Source of the DNA: Wurfbainia villosa
Lineage: Eukaryota; Streptophyta; Magnoliopsida; Zingiberales; Zingiberaceae
DNA: 64,000 nt
NCBI GenBank assembly: GCA_025175895.1
Contig: CM045997.1
Span: 104,766,479-104,830,478, forward strand
Direction of reading: 5' to 3'
Part shown: positions 23,200-34,233 of the stretch, one piece after another
Layout of the letters: every line of letters begins with the position of its first letter
How positions within the stretch are numbered: the stretch's first letter is position 1
Notes under the pieces: generated by a model
The model's database searches: none
Told to the model about the DNA's origin: nothing
What the model saw: the letters and a program-made list of their open reading frames with translations, nothing else
Program-made: the position numbers and the translations under genes

Positions 23200-24776
23200 G
23201 ATATAGCACCGTCCACCCTCCTCTCTTTAATGGAGACGTCTTTTCCTATTGGAAGAGGCGAATGAAGTGCTTCTTGAAAATCGACCTCGAAATTTGGTTT
23301 TCAATTAGGAATGATTTCATTCCTCTGGTAGACGACTCGAGAGAGTTGTTAGATCTGAAGAAATGGATCACGGACATAAGGAAACAATTTCAAGTCAATT
23401 ACCAGACCCTTAGCACCTTACAATGCGGACTAACCAAAGAAGAGCTCAATAGAGTCAGACCCTTTGAAAATCGAAGAAACTTTGGAATAAATTGATAGAA
23501 TTACACGAAGACACTAATGACACTAGGATAGATAAAAGAGGCATGCTTCTTAATAAATTATTTAATTTTAAAATGTTATAAAATGAAAAGGCAAGTCAAC
23601 TTCACACTAGGATAAAGGACATATTAAATGGACTCCACCTAATAGGTCATCAAATTTAAAATAGGGATATAATTAGGTATGCCCTTAAGGCATTTCCTTG
23701 GAATACCTTGTGGACATCCATCATCAATGCCTATAAGGTATCCCGAGATCTTTCCTTGATTATACTAGATGAACTATTTTGCGACCTTGGAACTACACGA
23801 GTAAGCTAACTCGGGTCAACCCGAGAATGATATAGCTTTAGTGACAGGTTCGACTAGAAAGGAAAAGAAAACCAAGAGTGAATCCGAAGATGAGTCGGAA
23901 TCGAACTTAAACGGAGAGGAAGAGATAGTGAACATGGTCCGAAAAATGTTCAATCGAAAGAAGAGGGATGCCAAGAAGGTGGCCGAGAACAAACCGAGAC
24001 CCAGATCAAAAGTGATGTGCTATGAATGCAACAAGAAGGGTCACTACAAGTCAAAGTGCGCAAACCTAAAAAAGGAAGAGAAGCCCAAAAAAGAAAAGAA
24101 GAAGAAGGCACTCAAGGTGACTTGGGATGAGTCATCTTCGGAGGAGTCGAACATGGAAGAGCCAAAGAGAAGCTTCGTAGCATTCATGGCTACAGATGAG
24201 TCCGAGGACAAATCAAGTTCTGAGTCCGAGTCTGAGAGAAGCCACAAATCCGTATCCATTTCCGAAGGACTAGACGAGGTAACTTCTCCCTTAGAAGATA
24301 AACTATATAACATCATTGCATGCCTAGGTAGGAAATTAGCTATGTCTAAGAACCGAGTAGACTCACTCCTTAAGGAAGTCCAAGTACTTAAGGAGAAAGT
24401 CAACTCGAAGACTTTGACTTGCCAAGTTGAGGATAGAGACTCAACTCAAATTGCAAAGCTTGAGGAAGAGAACTCGGTCCAAAAAAGGCAAGTAGGAGAT
24501 CTCATCGGAATGTTGGAAAGGTTCACCTCAGGCTCCAAGTATCTAAACATGATACTTGGATCTCAATGAGCTGTATACAATAAGTCCGGACTCGGATACA
24601 AGGCTAAATCATCCTATAAATCATACATGTCATTACATAGCCGAAACGCTAAGAGTCGAGTCCAATCATGGGTTCCTAAGTCTAGCTTAGTTAACCAAGT
24701 TGGACTGAACCAATTTTAGGTCCTCAAGAGTCAAGTTCACTTAGTGAACAAAACTTAACTAAGTTCTCACTTAGGG
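23200..24776 (+). pseudogene. gag: Decayed gag of F
   Basis: The N-terminal gag domain is readable in pieces (YWKRRMKCFLKIDLE near 23240; CGLTKEELNRVRPF near 23422), with several frameshifts and stops up to about 23840. From 23841 to 24569 a 242-residue frame is open, with an acidic linker, one CCHC zinc knuckle (CYECNKKGHYKSKC, 24018-24059), a lysine-rich stretch and a coiled coil. A stop follows LGSQ, and remnants of the tail (GLNQF, then VHLVNKT) lie near 24700-24760. Order and motifs match gag of A and C. Confidence 0.8.
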
Positions 24777-24879
24777 GGAGCTAGTCACTTGAATGTTTCT
24801 TTAATTAGTTAAACTCTTGCATGTTTAGTTTACTTTACTTCACTACAAAAAAACATTGAAATAGCAACAAATTTTTGCA

Positions 24880-25520
24880 ATGAAAAAAATTTGTTGAAAA
24901 TTTGTAACGAATTTGGCGACGAATTATCAAATTGTCGCTAATTAGTAACGAAATTTGCAACAAAAAATATTTTGTCGCAAAATTTACAACAAATTATATT
25001 TCGTTGTACATATTGTTGCTAATTTTGCAACGAATTTAACTTTCGTTGCCAAATTTGCGACGAAAACTAAATTCGTTGTAAATTTTTGCAACGAAAATGA
25101 AATTCATCACAAAAATTTGCAACGAATTCTGGATTCGTTGCAAATTCTGTGACGAAAATAGAATTCATCGTAGAATTTGCAATGAATCCAGAATTCGTTG
25201 CAAATTTTTGTGATGCATTTCATTTTCGTTGCAAAAATTTGCAACGAATTCTGGATTCATTGCAAATTCTACGACGAATTCTATTTTCGTCGCAGAATTT
25301 GCAACGAATCCAGAATTCGTTGCAACGAATTTGCAATGAATTTCAAATTCGTCGCAGAATTTGCAACGAATATGAAATTCGTTGCAAATTCTGCAATGAA
25401 TATGAAATTCGTCGCCAATCCTGCGACGAAAACTAAAATCATTGCAAATTTTCAATTATTTCCCAAAAAACTGTGCTTAACACCAAACAAAAATTTAGCA
25501 ACGAATTTTAAATTCGTCGC
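24880..25520. repeat. Left subterminal repeat array of the CACTA element
   Basis: It has dozens of units around TTTGCAACGAATT and AATTCGTTGCAAATT, often paired head to head so that the single strand can fold. Apparent open frames here, rich in CNE and IRR repeats, are by-products of the repeat. Confidence 0.88.
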
Positions 25521-26159
25521 AGAATTCCATATAATTGTAATTCTTCCCCTTTCTTCTCGCGTTCATCCGCTGCCGTTGAAGCCAAAGGTATTCGCGTCTC
25601 TCCCCCCTCTCTCTCTCAATCCGGCGATTGAAGCCCTTTTCTCCCTCGATGCTCTTTTCCAGAGCTCTTTCGTCACCCTTGCTCTCTTGCTCTGCCGCCC
25701 CTCGCACTCTTGGTCGGCCTCCCTCATGTGCCTCTCCCTCGACATTGCTCCTTCGCCTCCGTCGTCCTCGCCACCAACATCCCGACCATCGATGGGTCGT
25801 CTGGGAACCCTTCCGTCGCCCGATCCAATCACTTTTCCACGATCAGGTACCCTCCTCCTTGCCTTCTAGATTCCGTGAGCGAATCCTCCTCCGGAGGAGC
25901 TTTAAGGGGATTCAACATTCTGCTGGCACTTCAAAGAGTCGTCGCCGAGAAGGAGGTGCGGAGGCTGAGCGAGAAGAAGATGAAGGGGAAGAGGAGAACG
26001 CCGATGATCCACGGAGATAGAGCGAGGAGAAAAGGGCTTCGATCTCGGTGAGCAAGTCCTATCGATTGAGATCAGGAGCGATTGGGAGACACTGATCGAG
26101 GAGTTGGAAAAGTGAATTCAAGGTCTGCGATTGGGAGAAAAGGGCTTCGATCTCGGACT
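25521..26159 (+). other. GC-rich captured sequence, origin not recognised
   Basis: It is much richer in GC than the flanking arrays, with C/T-rich runs (CTCCCCCCTCTCTCTCTC near 25600) like a plant 5' leader. The phrase AAAAGGGCTTCGATCTCGG occurs at about 26031 and again at about 26141, so part was duplicated. Open frames on both strands overlap and show no recognisable domain. It may be more captured gene DNA joined upstream of the PSST piece. Confidence 0.5.
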
Positions 26160-26549
26160 GCATGCCTAGCCCTTCTCTCTGCCCAAAGGTCGGCCGCGAT
26201 CCATGCGTCCACGCCTCTATCCTCCTCCGCTGGCTCCTCTCCATCCCCGACGTCGTATGCACAGGTGCCTCCCCCTTCGGCATCGTCGTCGAAGGGACTT
26301 TCGAATGCAGCAGAGTACGTGATCTCGAAGGTTGACGATCTGATGAACTGGGCACGCCGCGGGTCGATCTGGCCGATGACCTTCGGGCTCGCTTGTTGTG
26401 CGGTGGAGACTATACATGCCCACGTTGCGCACTATGATTTTGATCGATTTGGTGTCATCTTCTGCCCGAGCCCTCGCCAGTCCGACTGCATGATCATTGT
26501 CGGAACACTCACCAACAAGATGGTACCTGCTCTGTGCATATATATGTAA
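26160..26549 (+). pseudogene. PSST: Fragment of nuclear gene for complex I 20 kDa subunit (PSST/NDUFS7)
   Basis: The frame reads a transit-peptide-like LLSAQRSAAIHASTP, then SPTSYAQVPPP, then the conserved core VISKVDDLMNWARRGSIWP, FGLACCAVE, YDFDRFGVIF, PSPRQSDCMI and GTLTNKM. In the intact protein the CC pair (26394-26399 here) helps hold iron-sulfur cluster N2, which passes electrons to ubiquinone in mitochondria. The two later ligand cysteines and the whole C-terminal half are absent; the frame stops soon after PAL, where an intron would start (GTGCATATATATG). Expected MMHAGAARYD is changed to TIHAHVAHYD. It is therefore a genomic, intron-edge-containing, degraded gene piece caught by the transposon, and not a working gene. 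Confidence 0.88.
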
Positions 26550-26859
26550 GATGAATTAAAATTTTTATCATGTTTCTGATCTTCTTATCCCTCAAACTGA
26601 TGTCTTTTTCTGATGACGATGAATGATACTGGTTATGAATGTTCTCATGAGCGTCAAAAGTTTGATGGCTATCAATTATTATTATAGATTTTGGACCTTG
26701 GTGATGTGTGATACTTAAGGTCTTTAGATCAATTATTGTTGTTACATAATTCTGGTGATTATGGGTCTTCATCTTTGCAGAACGTTTAATTGGATAGTAA
26801 TTAAACTGAAAGTGTCATCCAGTTTAGGTTTTTCTATCAACATGCCATCCTGTGATTTG

Positions 26860-27215
26860 GTGACGAAATTATTTTTTGTCGCAGATTCGGCGACGAAAGA
26901 TATTTTTCATCGCAAATTTAGCGACGAAATAAATATTCGTCACTAATTTAGCGACGAAATATATTTTTCATCGCAGATTTGGCAACGAAAAATTTTTTCA
27001 TTGCAAAATTCGGTAAAATAGTCATCACGTCTATTTATCAAATTTTACGATGAAAATTTATTTCATTGGAAAATTCAAAAATTGGCGATGAAAATCAAAT
27101 TTCGTCGCAAAAATTTGCCGACAACTTATTTGCAACGAAAATATTTTTGTTGCAAAATAATTTTGCAACGAATTTTAAATCAAAATTCGTTGCAAAATTC
27201 GTCGCAAAATCCAAT
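26860..27215. repeat. Right subterminal repeat array of the CACTA element
   Basis: Units of GCGACGAAATATATTTTTCRTCGC and TTGCAACGAAAA type mirror the left array and run to the right terminus. Confidence 0.85.
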
Positions 27216-27228
27216 GATTTTTGTAGTG

Positions 27229-27423
27229 CTTGCTTAATTTAGAATGGAATAGATAGGAAAATAAAGTAGTTTAAACTTGAATAACCTAGTACTAAGACGA
27301 AGTGAACTGATAGTAAGTTAAGGAAGCTCTTCAAAGTGCATGTCTAGGAAGTGGTCCACTTGATACCCAAGAAGGTCATATGCCTCACCACGACCTGGTG
27401 CACTAAGTTGAGTGGAACCAACC
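27229..27423 (+). other. Gag-pol spacer of F (left copy)
   Basis: It resumes after the CACTA element and matches the A and C spacer in order (AGGAAGTGGTCCACTTG, AAGAAGGTCAT, CCTCACCACGACCTGG). It is cut at 27423 by the next insertion. Confidence 0.7.
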
Positions 27424-28019
27424 TGTCACACCCCGGGGCATATTCATCATCCAAATGGAGGAGCCCCTTAGTAACAATATTCCGAAACACATGACTGGAA
27501 CCAAATATGGTAAAAACTTTGAAATAATCAAAATATAAAATATAATTATTTTATTAACTGCATGCATGCATGGCTAAAACATAAGTCAGTAAAAGTAAAA
27601 TAGATTTATGACATCCAAATCAAATTGCAACAAAATCCAAAGTACGTAAACAAAATGCGATATCAATAAAGAAAACAATTCGACATCTCGAAGATGTAGT
27701 GCGACCAGCATGGCAAGGGACTCTCTGAGTGATGCGAAGGTAGGTCAATAGAACACATCCTCTATCAACTAATCTAGAGGCCAAAGAAAAGAGGGAGTGA
27801 GTACAAATCACTCAGTGAGTGTATAGAAAGATAGTGCATGATAATATAAACATAATGGAGGTTAAAGGAAGTAAACCCAAGTAACCCAAACCTCAGAGTA
27901 CTAGTATGAATCTGCAACTAACTTGGTCAATCATATAATAAATACACCTGTGATATACACAACCAACTGTAAACCTGTAAGAAATACACATTAAGATACC
28001 GCGATAAAGCCTCGTGGCT

Positions 28020-28440
28020 CTCAAGGTAATATAAAGGGGCACTATCTACGGACAACAATATGCTACCACGAATGATACTTGTGGGCAGATAGATAATATA
28101 CAGAGTACTATCTGCACACAACGACATGCTACCATAAATGGGTTTCATGGGCAGACAGACAATATAAAGACTCAATGTCTACAGGCAATGACATGCTATA
28201 ATGAACGGATCTCGTGGGCAGACAAAGTATATAACTATCTAGTTATTGACTGCATGTAACAACATGCTATAACGAATGAATCTTGTGGGCAGTTAGAGTA
28301 TATAACTATCTAGTTATTGATTGCACGCAATAACATGCTACCACGAATGGGTCTCATGGGTAGTTAGAGTGTATAACTATATAGTTATTGACTGCACACA
28401 ATAACATGCTACCCAAAATGAGTCTCATGGGCAGTCGATT
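28020..28440. repeat. Tandem array in left arm of the 27424 element
   Basis: There are about six imperfect units of 60-85 bases, each containing CAACATGCTACCACGAATG followed by GGGCAG and a CTATCTAGTTATTGACTGCA-like stretch. Confidence 0.75.
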
Positions 28441-30114
28441 ATCCTAGGTTGTTAAGCCTAGGGTTATCCAACACATCTAGCATGAAATACCTATCAAGGC
28501 CAATAAAAATAACCAATCTACTAATAAGCACGTCGAGGTGGTTAAGCCTAGGGTTTCAACACATCTAGCATGAAACATCTATCAAGGTCGATAAAGATCA
28601 TAATCAATCTACTAATAAGCACATCGGGGTGATTAAGCCTAAATTATACTATTTTTATAATTTCAATCATGGTATCAACCGAAATAGTAAATAAATAAAT
28701 AAGCACATATAATAATAATATCCATTAAACAATAGCATAAGCATTCACATACTAATGAAAATCAAATAGCCCAGAAGCCAAATCGAGTATAAAAAGGTCA
28801 AGAAAATATAAAGTCAAAACAATACTAGAAAGATCATAGAGTAGAAAGATAATATAACCTAAGTAAACAACGTAGCCAAAATAATCATGCACTAAGATTA
28901 AAAGACCTAAAGAGGTTAAAGAAGGAACCACCCACCTCTGACTGCAGGGTGTCATAACTATCTTTCAATCTGAAGATGCTTCAGCTTCCAACTCTGTTAT
29001 AATTAATCTATTATTAACTTAACTATCAATTAATTTTTAAATTGATTATGTAATCAATTATGAGTCTTTTTAATTAACCCTTAATCTAATTCTTTCATTA
29101 TTCTATTATAATTAATTTATTGTTAATTCAATCATCAATTAATTTATAAATTGATTATCTAATCAAGTGTAAGTCTTCTTGTTAATTATTTTGTTAAGTC
29201 ACTAACATACTTAATTATTAGATTAATTATGTTAGCCTAATTAGTTCAATTAACTGCTCAACTTAATTAATTAATTATACTAATATTACTAATTAATTAA
29301 TCGATTGAATTCCAAGTTAATTAAGCAAGAGCAATTGGATTAATTATACTAATTTAGTTTAATGAATAAATTAAGTTAACCGATTAAACTAATTAACAAT
29401 TTGATTAATCCAAATTTTGATTTAATTATTATTTAAACCAAGTTAATTAATCTAATAGGAATTAATCAATTAAATAGATTAATTAATATAAATCAATTAT
29501 TTAATTAATCTGGATTAATTATTAATTAATCTCATCCCGTTAATTTAATTGATTTAAATAAAAAGATTAATTGAAATCAATTAATCGATTAAATCATTTT
29601 TTCCCTTACCTCTTTTGTCGCTGGAAACGAAATCCGATGGCCGATGAACTCTGTTCAGGCCCGGTGAAGTCGCTAGGGATTGACAGTGCGTGCGCGGACT
29701 ATCGCTGTGATCGCAATGGCGTCAATCTTCTAGCGTCGAGCGAGGCTGGCTAAAGCCGAACTCGAGGATGGTCGACAATGGTAGGAGGCAAGGTCGTTTG
29801 TAGTGGTGCAAGCTGACTGCGATGTGGAGCAGGTTGAGGCAATAGAGATCAACTGCGTGTGAGGAAGCTTGAGGCAATGTAATTAATCTTGTCGTGTGTG
29901 AGTCAATCTGCGACGACAGAGGCTAGCCAGAAGGTGGTCGGTGCTCGTTGCTAGCAGCGATGATCGGGGTGGCGGGCACACGGTGTGTGCGTATGAGTAG
30001 CGGTGAAGGAAACTGTAGTATACGGAAAAAAAATGGATTTAACCCTTTAATTAATTAGGATTAATTAGGGGATTAATTGGGCTTAATTAGTGGGCTAATG
30101 GGTTAAATATTTAG

Positions 30115-30210
30115 CTGGGCTGAAATTGGGCTTGATCTGCAATTGGGCTTGGGCTGAAATTGGGCTTGATCTGCAATTGGGCTTGGGCTGAAATCGGGCT
30201 TGAATTGGAA
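30115..30210. repeat. Short tandem repeat, GGGCTTGATCTGCAATT
   Basis: About two and a half copies of a 43-base unit built from TGGGCTTGATCTGCAATTGG and GGCTTGGGCTGAAATT. Confidence 0.75.
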
Positions 30211-32039
30211 TTGGATTTGGACTGAACTCGGATTGGATTTGACTTGGGTTAAGTGGTTGAATCGGCTAAGCTGAATCCAAACGGATTGGGTTTGGAATGG
30301 GTTGGGTTAGCCAGATTTGGTCGAACGGCTTTTAAAAGCCACCGAACGAATCGAAGCATTCACGATCCCCATTTCTTCTTCTCCGCGACATTTCTCTGCT
30401 CCGTGCGGCTTCCGTCACCGACCTCCACTCGTCGGCGTCCGGGGCAAGCAGTTCGACGACGCCCCACTGGATTGATCTCCGGCTAGGGATTAAGGGGTCC
30501 TCGCCTGGGAAAATATCGGCGACACTCCCAGCGGGCGGGCGACGTCGTTGTCGCGGCGGTGAGCTGCCACGCAGGTGCGGTGGTTTCCGTTTTTGGGTTA
30601 GGTTTCTTTGTCTTTCCATAGATCTTGTTGTGTTGATCGGAGTTTTAAGCGATCATGCTTATTGGGTTGCCTTGATCCGGTATTGAGTCTTGGTGAGATC
30701 GGGAAAAATCACCGCCGGTGGAGTTTAGAGTCGGTAAGTTTAGATCTAACCCAATGTTGCCATCTGTGGTGTCCATTGAATTATGTTCTGTATACTGTGA
30801 TTGTGTGATTCGGGTAATACTAGCTAATGGTGGAGTTGTGTTCTGCTGTGATTACGGTATTTGTTTGATTCGATCGGATGTGTTTGTGATGTCGGTAATT
30901 GATGCGAACTCGTGGTTTGTTGATTGAAGCAATGAGGTTAAGAATCGAAACTGTGAAGTTCGGATGGTTAGGAGTTTCAGGTTGTGGAAATTAATCTGTG
31001 ATTGGAGTGGTAAGATCTGATCTGGTGTTAATTTAGGTTCTGTGATTGTAATTTGATTATGTCGTGTGTGTGTGTGTGGAAGAGAAACTGCAGTTGGTAA
31101 CTGCTATGGTTTAATGTGATGGTAAGCTGCCGAAGGATGGTTGGAGGTTAGTTCATTAGGATATGTGGTGATGTGGAGATTTCAGTGTTTGGATCATATG
31201 GGTTGTGCTCTGTGAGGGAGATGATGATTAGGTTAAGTAAGTGTGGTTAGATCTGTCACCGTAATTAATTTTGAGGATGTCGGTGAGTTATTAGGAGCTG
31301 GGTTATGATGTATAAGTTCAGGAAGTTATTAATTAGGTTTTCTTGTAGTTGATCTATGTAGTGTATCGGAGTGGTTAAAATGTTTTCGGGAAAAGAATAC
31401 AAATATAAATGAATTAGTATTTTGTTCGTAAAAGTATCCGTGATTTGTACTTAACCGTAATTTGTTACTATTATGTGTTTGGGATACGGGCGGTGTCCAC
31501 TACGTGAGGATTATTCGAGCTTCGTATCAGGTGGGTAATATCTACCTGGTCCGGTAGTGTGATCAATTCTAGTGCATGACATTGTATATACGTTTATACC
31601 TGTTTACCTTAAATCCACTCTTATTTAATCGGATGCTTGTACTGCCTTTGACCTTTGAGATATATACTCTGTTACTTCATTGATTATCTAGCACGGATAG
31701 GAACTATAAAACCCTATTATGTGTTAGCTGATAGATGTTTAGTAAGTACATGTGGTTAGGATTATTTTTATGACCTCAGATTGGGTTACTGGGTTGCATC
31801 ACTAGGTTAGGTGATGAGTCCAAATTATGAGGTCGGTCGTTGTATCGTATAAATATCAGTGTGTTAGTTTGACAGATCTATTTATCTGTACATAGGTAAA
31901 TAGGTTGTGATTACGGATTTGTCGTCCTTGCATGGTTGACTTTTGGTTGACTAGGTCTCCCCGTGAGTTAGGGAGTGTTGCGAGGATTTGTGTGTGAGCT
32001 ATGCATCATTACATTTCATGCATGCTGACGACTGGGTCT

Positions 32040-32430
32040 GCCTTGTGGTTAAGATGGGTCGTCAGTCATCCTGCCTCCTCGACCACTCGGGGTAGTGGTT
32101 GCAGGGTTGAGGGTAGAGCATTGTTGTGCATGCCGTTCTCGGCCACTAAGGATGGTGGTAGCTGGAGATGCGCACTTGGCCACTGTGCGGAGTGGTAGTT
32201 AGCGCACTCACCCACTATAGACGGTGGTCGTATGATGTGCAGTAGTCCTGGGTGCGGTGCTCGTCTACTCATGGGTAGAGACGGAGCGGCTAGCAGCAGG
32301 GACCCCCGTGTGGGTAGCATATAGCTCTATGGCGGCTAGCTACTGTTTCATACTACCCAACTCGGTCACTCGAGAGTGGTGGCGGTTGGAGTCGGGACAG
32401 TTGTCATGTCGTGCCACCTAGGCCACACTG
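32040..32430. repeat. Imperfect tandem array in right arm of the 27424 element
   Basis: Six or more degenerate units carry CCACT...GTGGTRG (for example CCACTCGGGGTAGTGGTTG and CCACTAAGGATGGTGGTAG). Each unit can form a small hairpin. In reverse complement they contain GCTACCACC, as the left array does. Confidence 0.6.
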
Positions 32431-33308
32431 GAGTCGTGGTAGCGAGTTGGGTGCACAGGCATAACCATGCATATACATTGCTTAATATATATGTATTCAT
32501 GTATTTGATATATGTTTTACATATGCCTGTGAGATGCTGCATTTGGTTGCTGCATATGATTGTACATCATGCTACATGCCTTTTGCATATTTTATATACC
32601 GCTGTGCATGTGTTGAGCATGAGTGTGTACTATTTGGATTATGTCATGATATACCTGTTCAGGATGTTATAGATCATATGGAGGACAGACCGTCAGGTAT
32701 GTACATTACTTTATGTCGATTGATCGATTGATTTATGCTATGAGTAGGACATATCCGTGATTACCGATTACTATGCTTAGTATCAGATGTCATTGGACTC
32801 ATGTCCATATCTCAGAGATCTTCACATGTATACCTGTAGATCTCTTTACCCTGTATGTTGTTCATGCACTTCTATATATTACCCCTAAGTTTTATACTCA
32901 CCACCCTGGACCCTGGGTTTCCTGTCGCCCAGGTAGTAGATAGAAGACTTCGGCATGGACTTGGAGCATTGCCACCTGATCCCATCTCGCCGTTTTTCCG
33001 AGGGTTTTGCTTCCCATCGCATGTATCTTCATATGGACTCTTATTGTTATTGGAGATCGTGCTGTATGTTTCTCTTTTGATATTCAGTATGGATTTTGTT
33101 CTAGTATGGACGGATATACCGATGTACTTATGTTGTCGAGTTTGTATTTCCATTGTGTTTGGCTTCCGCTATTGATGTTATACGTTTTTGCTGTGATGTT
33201 ATACATTTTCGATATGTGTTATACTGGCTGCGACTTTTGTACCGTATTGGAATTGTCATAAGGGGGTGTCGTCCGTTGGCCGGACAGAGTCTACCTCGAG
33301 GCGTGACA

Positions 33309-34039
33309 AAAACGATGGGGCGTGGGTGGATGATGCGAGAGAGGGAAACAGGGCAAAAAAACAAGATCAAATCCCTAATTCCACTTAGTTTTTTTAATTA
33401 AACTCTAACTTAGATTTTGATTTATATAACCTTATACTTAGTTGAATTAATCAACATGATGATTAATAATAATTAAACTTAGTCCAATCTAATAAAATCT
33501 TATCCCGAAATTATCAACTAAAATACTAATAAATAACTAAATTTCCTTTTAATAAATAAATAATTTATTTTGTTTTAAATTATATTTTTATTATATTATA
33601 TTATTTTAATTTATTTTTTCGGTATATTATACAACCGAAGCTAACTCACTAAGTCTTTAACTAGTTAGACCAAAGCTTAGTTCAAAGTGAGTCAAGTACT
33701 TGATTCCTTGACTGACTTTGTCTTAGGAAGTAGTCCACCTGATATCCAAGAAGGTCATTTACCTCACCACTACTTGGAAGTCAATTTTGGAAAAACCTAC
33801 TTGATAACTCAAGCTAAACTTGAATCGATCACAAGTTTAAAAACTTTGATTTTTTTTAAATTTAATCAAGATAAGAATGAACCCTCACCTCACAAACCCC
33901 ATAGAATTAACGTGTATTGAAAACCTAAATTAGGTGTGATGAATTAGATTAACTTAATCACATCAATTCAATTCTAATCAAACTAATTCTAATTCAACTC
34001 TAATTTAAGACACTTGTTGATAACATAAGTTCAATAAAC
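33309..34039 (+). other. AT-rich stretch and second copy of F gag-pol spacer
   Basis: 33309-33640 is AT-rich and unassigned. From about 33650, ACTAGTTAGACCA, GTGAGTCAAGT, CTTAGGAAGTAGTCCACCTG and GAAGGTCAT again match the gag-pol spacer, overlapping what is already present at 27229-27423. No pol sequence lies between this spacer and the RNase H tail. Confidence 0.55.
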
Positions 34040-34233
34040 TTAACTAAAAATCTAATTCATCACTCACGCACTAAACATATTGATGTCAAATATCACTTCA
34101 TAAGAGATCATGTTGCCAAAGAAAATATTGAACTCACTAAGTATAATTTGGTAGACATCTTTACTAATCCACTTTCTGAAGCTGAGTTTAGTACCCTTAG
34201 AAGACAATTAGGATTGTGCTTGGTAGAATAGAA
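34040..34233 (+). pseudogene. pol: Last part of pol (RNase H tail) of F
   Basis: The only pol remnant of F encodes the conserved C-terminus: RTKHIDVKYHFIRDHVA-like, then a short deletion, DIFTNPLSEAEFS and LRRQLGLCLVE with a stop at 34231-34233. It matches the last 60 residues of pol in A. Protease, integrase, reverse transcriptase and most of RNase H are missing. Confidence 0.8.

Larger units (their letters stand above)
24841..27228. mobile_element. Non-autonomous CACTA transposon carrying captured gene sequence
   Basis: The ends are CACTACAAAAA at 24841 and TTTTTGTAGTG ending at 27228, an inverted pair diagnostic of the CACTA (En/Spm) superfamily. Both flanks are CTT (24838-24840 and 27229-27231), the expected 3-base duplication. 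Inside each end is a long array of GCAACGAAT-type units in both orientations, the usual subterminal transposase-binding region. No transposase is encoded. The middle (about 25540-26860) is GC-rich and includes part of a nuclear complex I gene. It interrupts the gag-pol spacer of F. Confidence 0.92.
27424..33308. mobile_element. Large non-coding element with inverted ends, class uncertain
   Basis: It starts TGTCACACCCCGGG and ends CTCGAGGCGTGACA, an imperfect inverted pair that also satisfies the TG...CA rule of LTRs. The two ends share further blocks in inverted order: a CCCCTTA...ACAAT...TTCC block about 40 bases in, a GTGAGTA block about 400 bases in, and tandem arrays containing GCTACCAC (28020-28440 and, inverted, 32040-32430). 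The core has an AT-rich part (28980-29600) and a GC-rich part (30340-30560). No transposase or polyprotein is seen. The 5-base flanks, CAACC and AAAAC, do not match. It may be a foldback-type DNA element, or a very long solo LTR of a Ty3/gypsy element. Confidence 0.5.

Noticed and set aside
25149..25455. Open frames on both strands with repeated CNE, IRR and FVA words
   Set aside because: They are read-through of the CACTA subterminal GCAACGAAT array; both strands and several frames are equally open.
26160..26549. Chloroplast ndhK insertion
   Set aside because: The residues match the mitochondrial PSST form (MNWARRGSIWP, FGLACCAVE) and include a transit-like N-terminus, unlike ndhK.
30253..30927. 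Possible host gene in the GC-rich core of the 27424 element
   Set aside because: Overlapping short frames on both strands, no recognisable domain and no continuous long frame; it may be leader-like captured DNA but cannot be called a gene.
27424..33308. Two-LTR element with TGTCAC ends
   Set aside because: No second internal copy of either terminus was found, so a pair of LTRs is not supported; only a solo LTR or foldback reading remains.
32001..33401. Group of 60-106-residue frames
   Set aside because: They lie in the tandem and inverted arm of a non-coding element, overlap on both strands, and have no shared pattern or domain.
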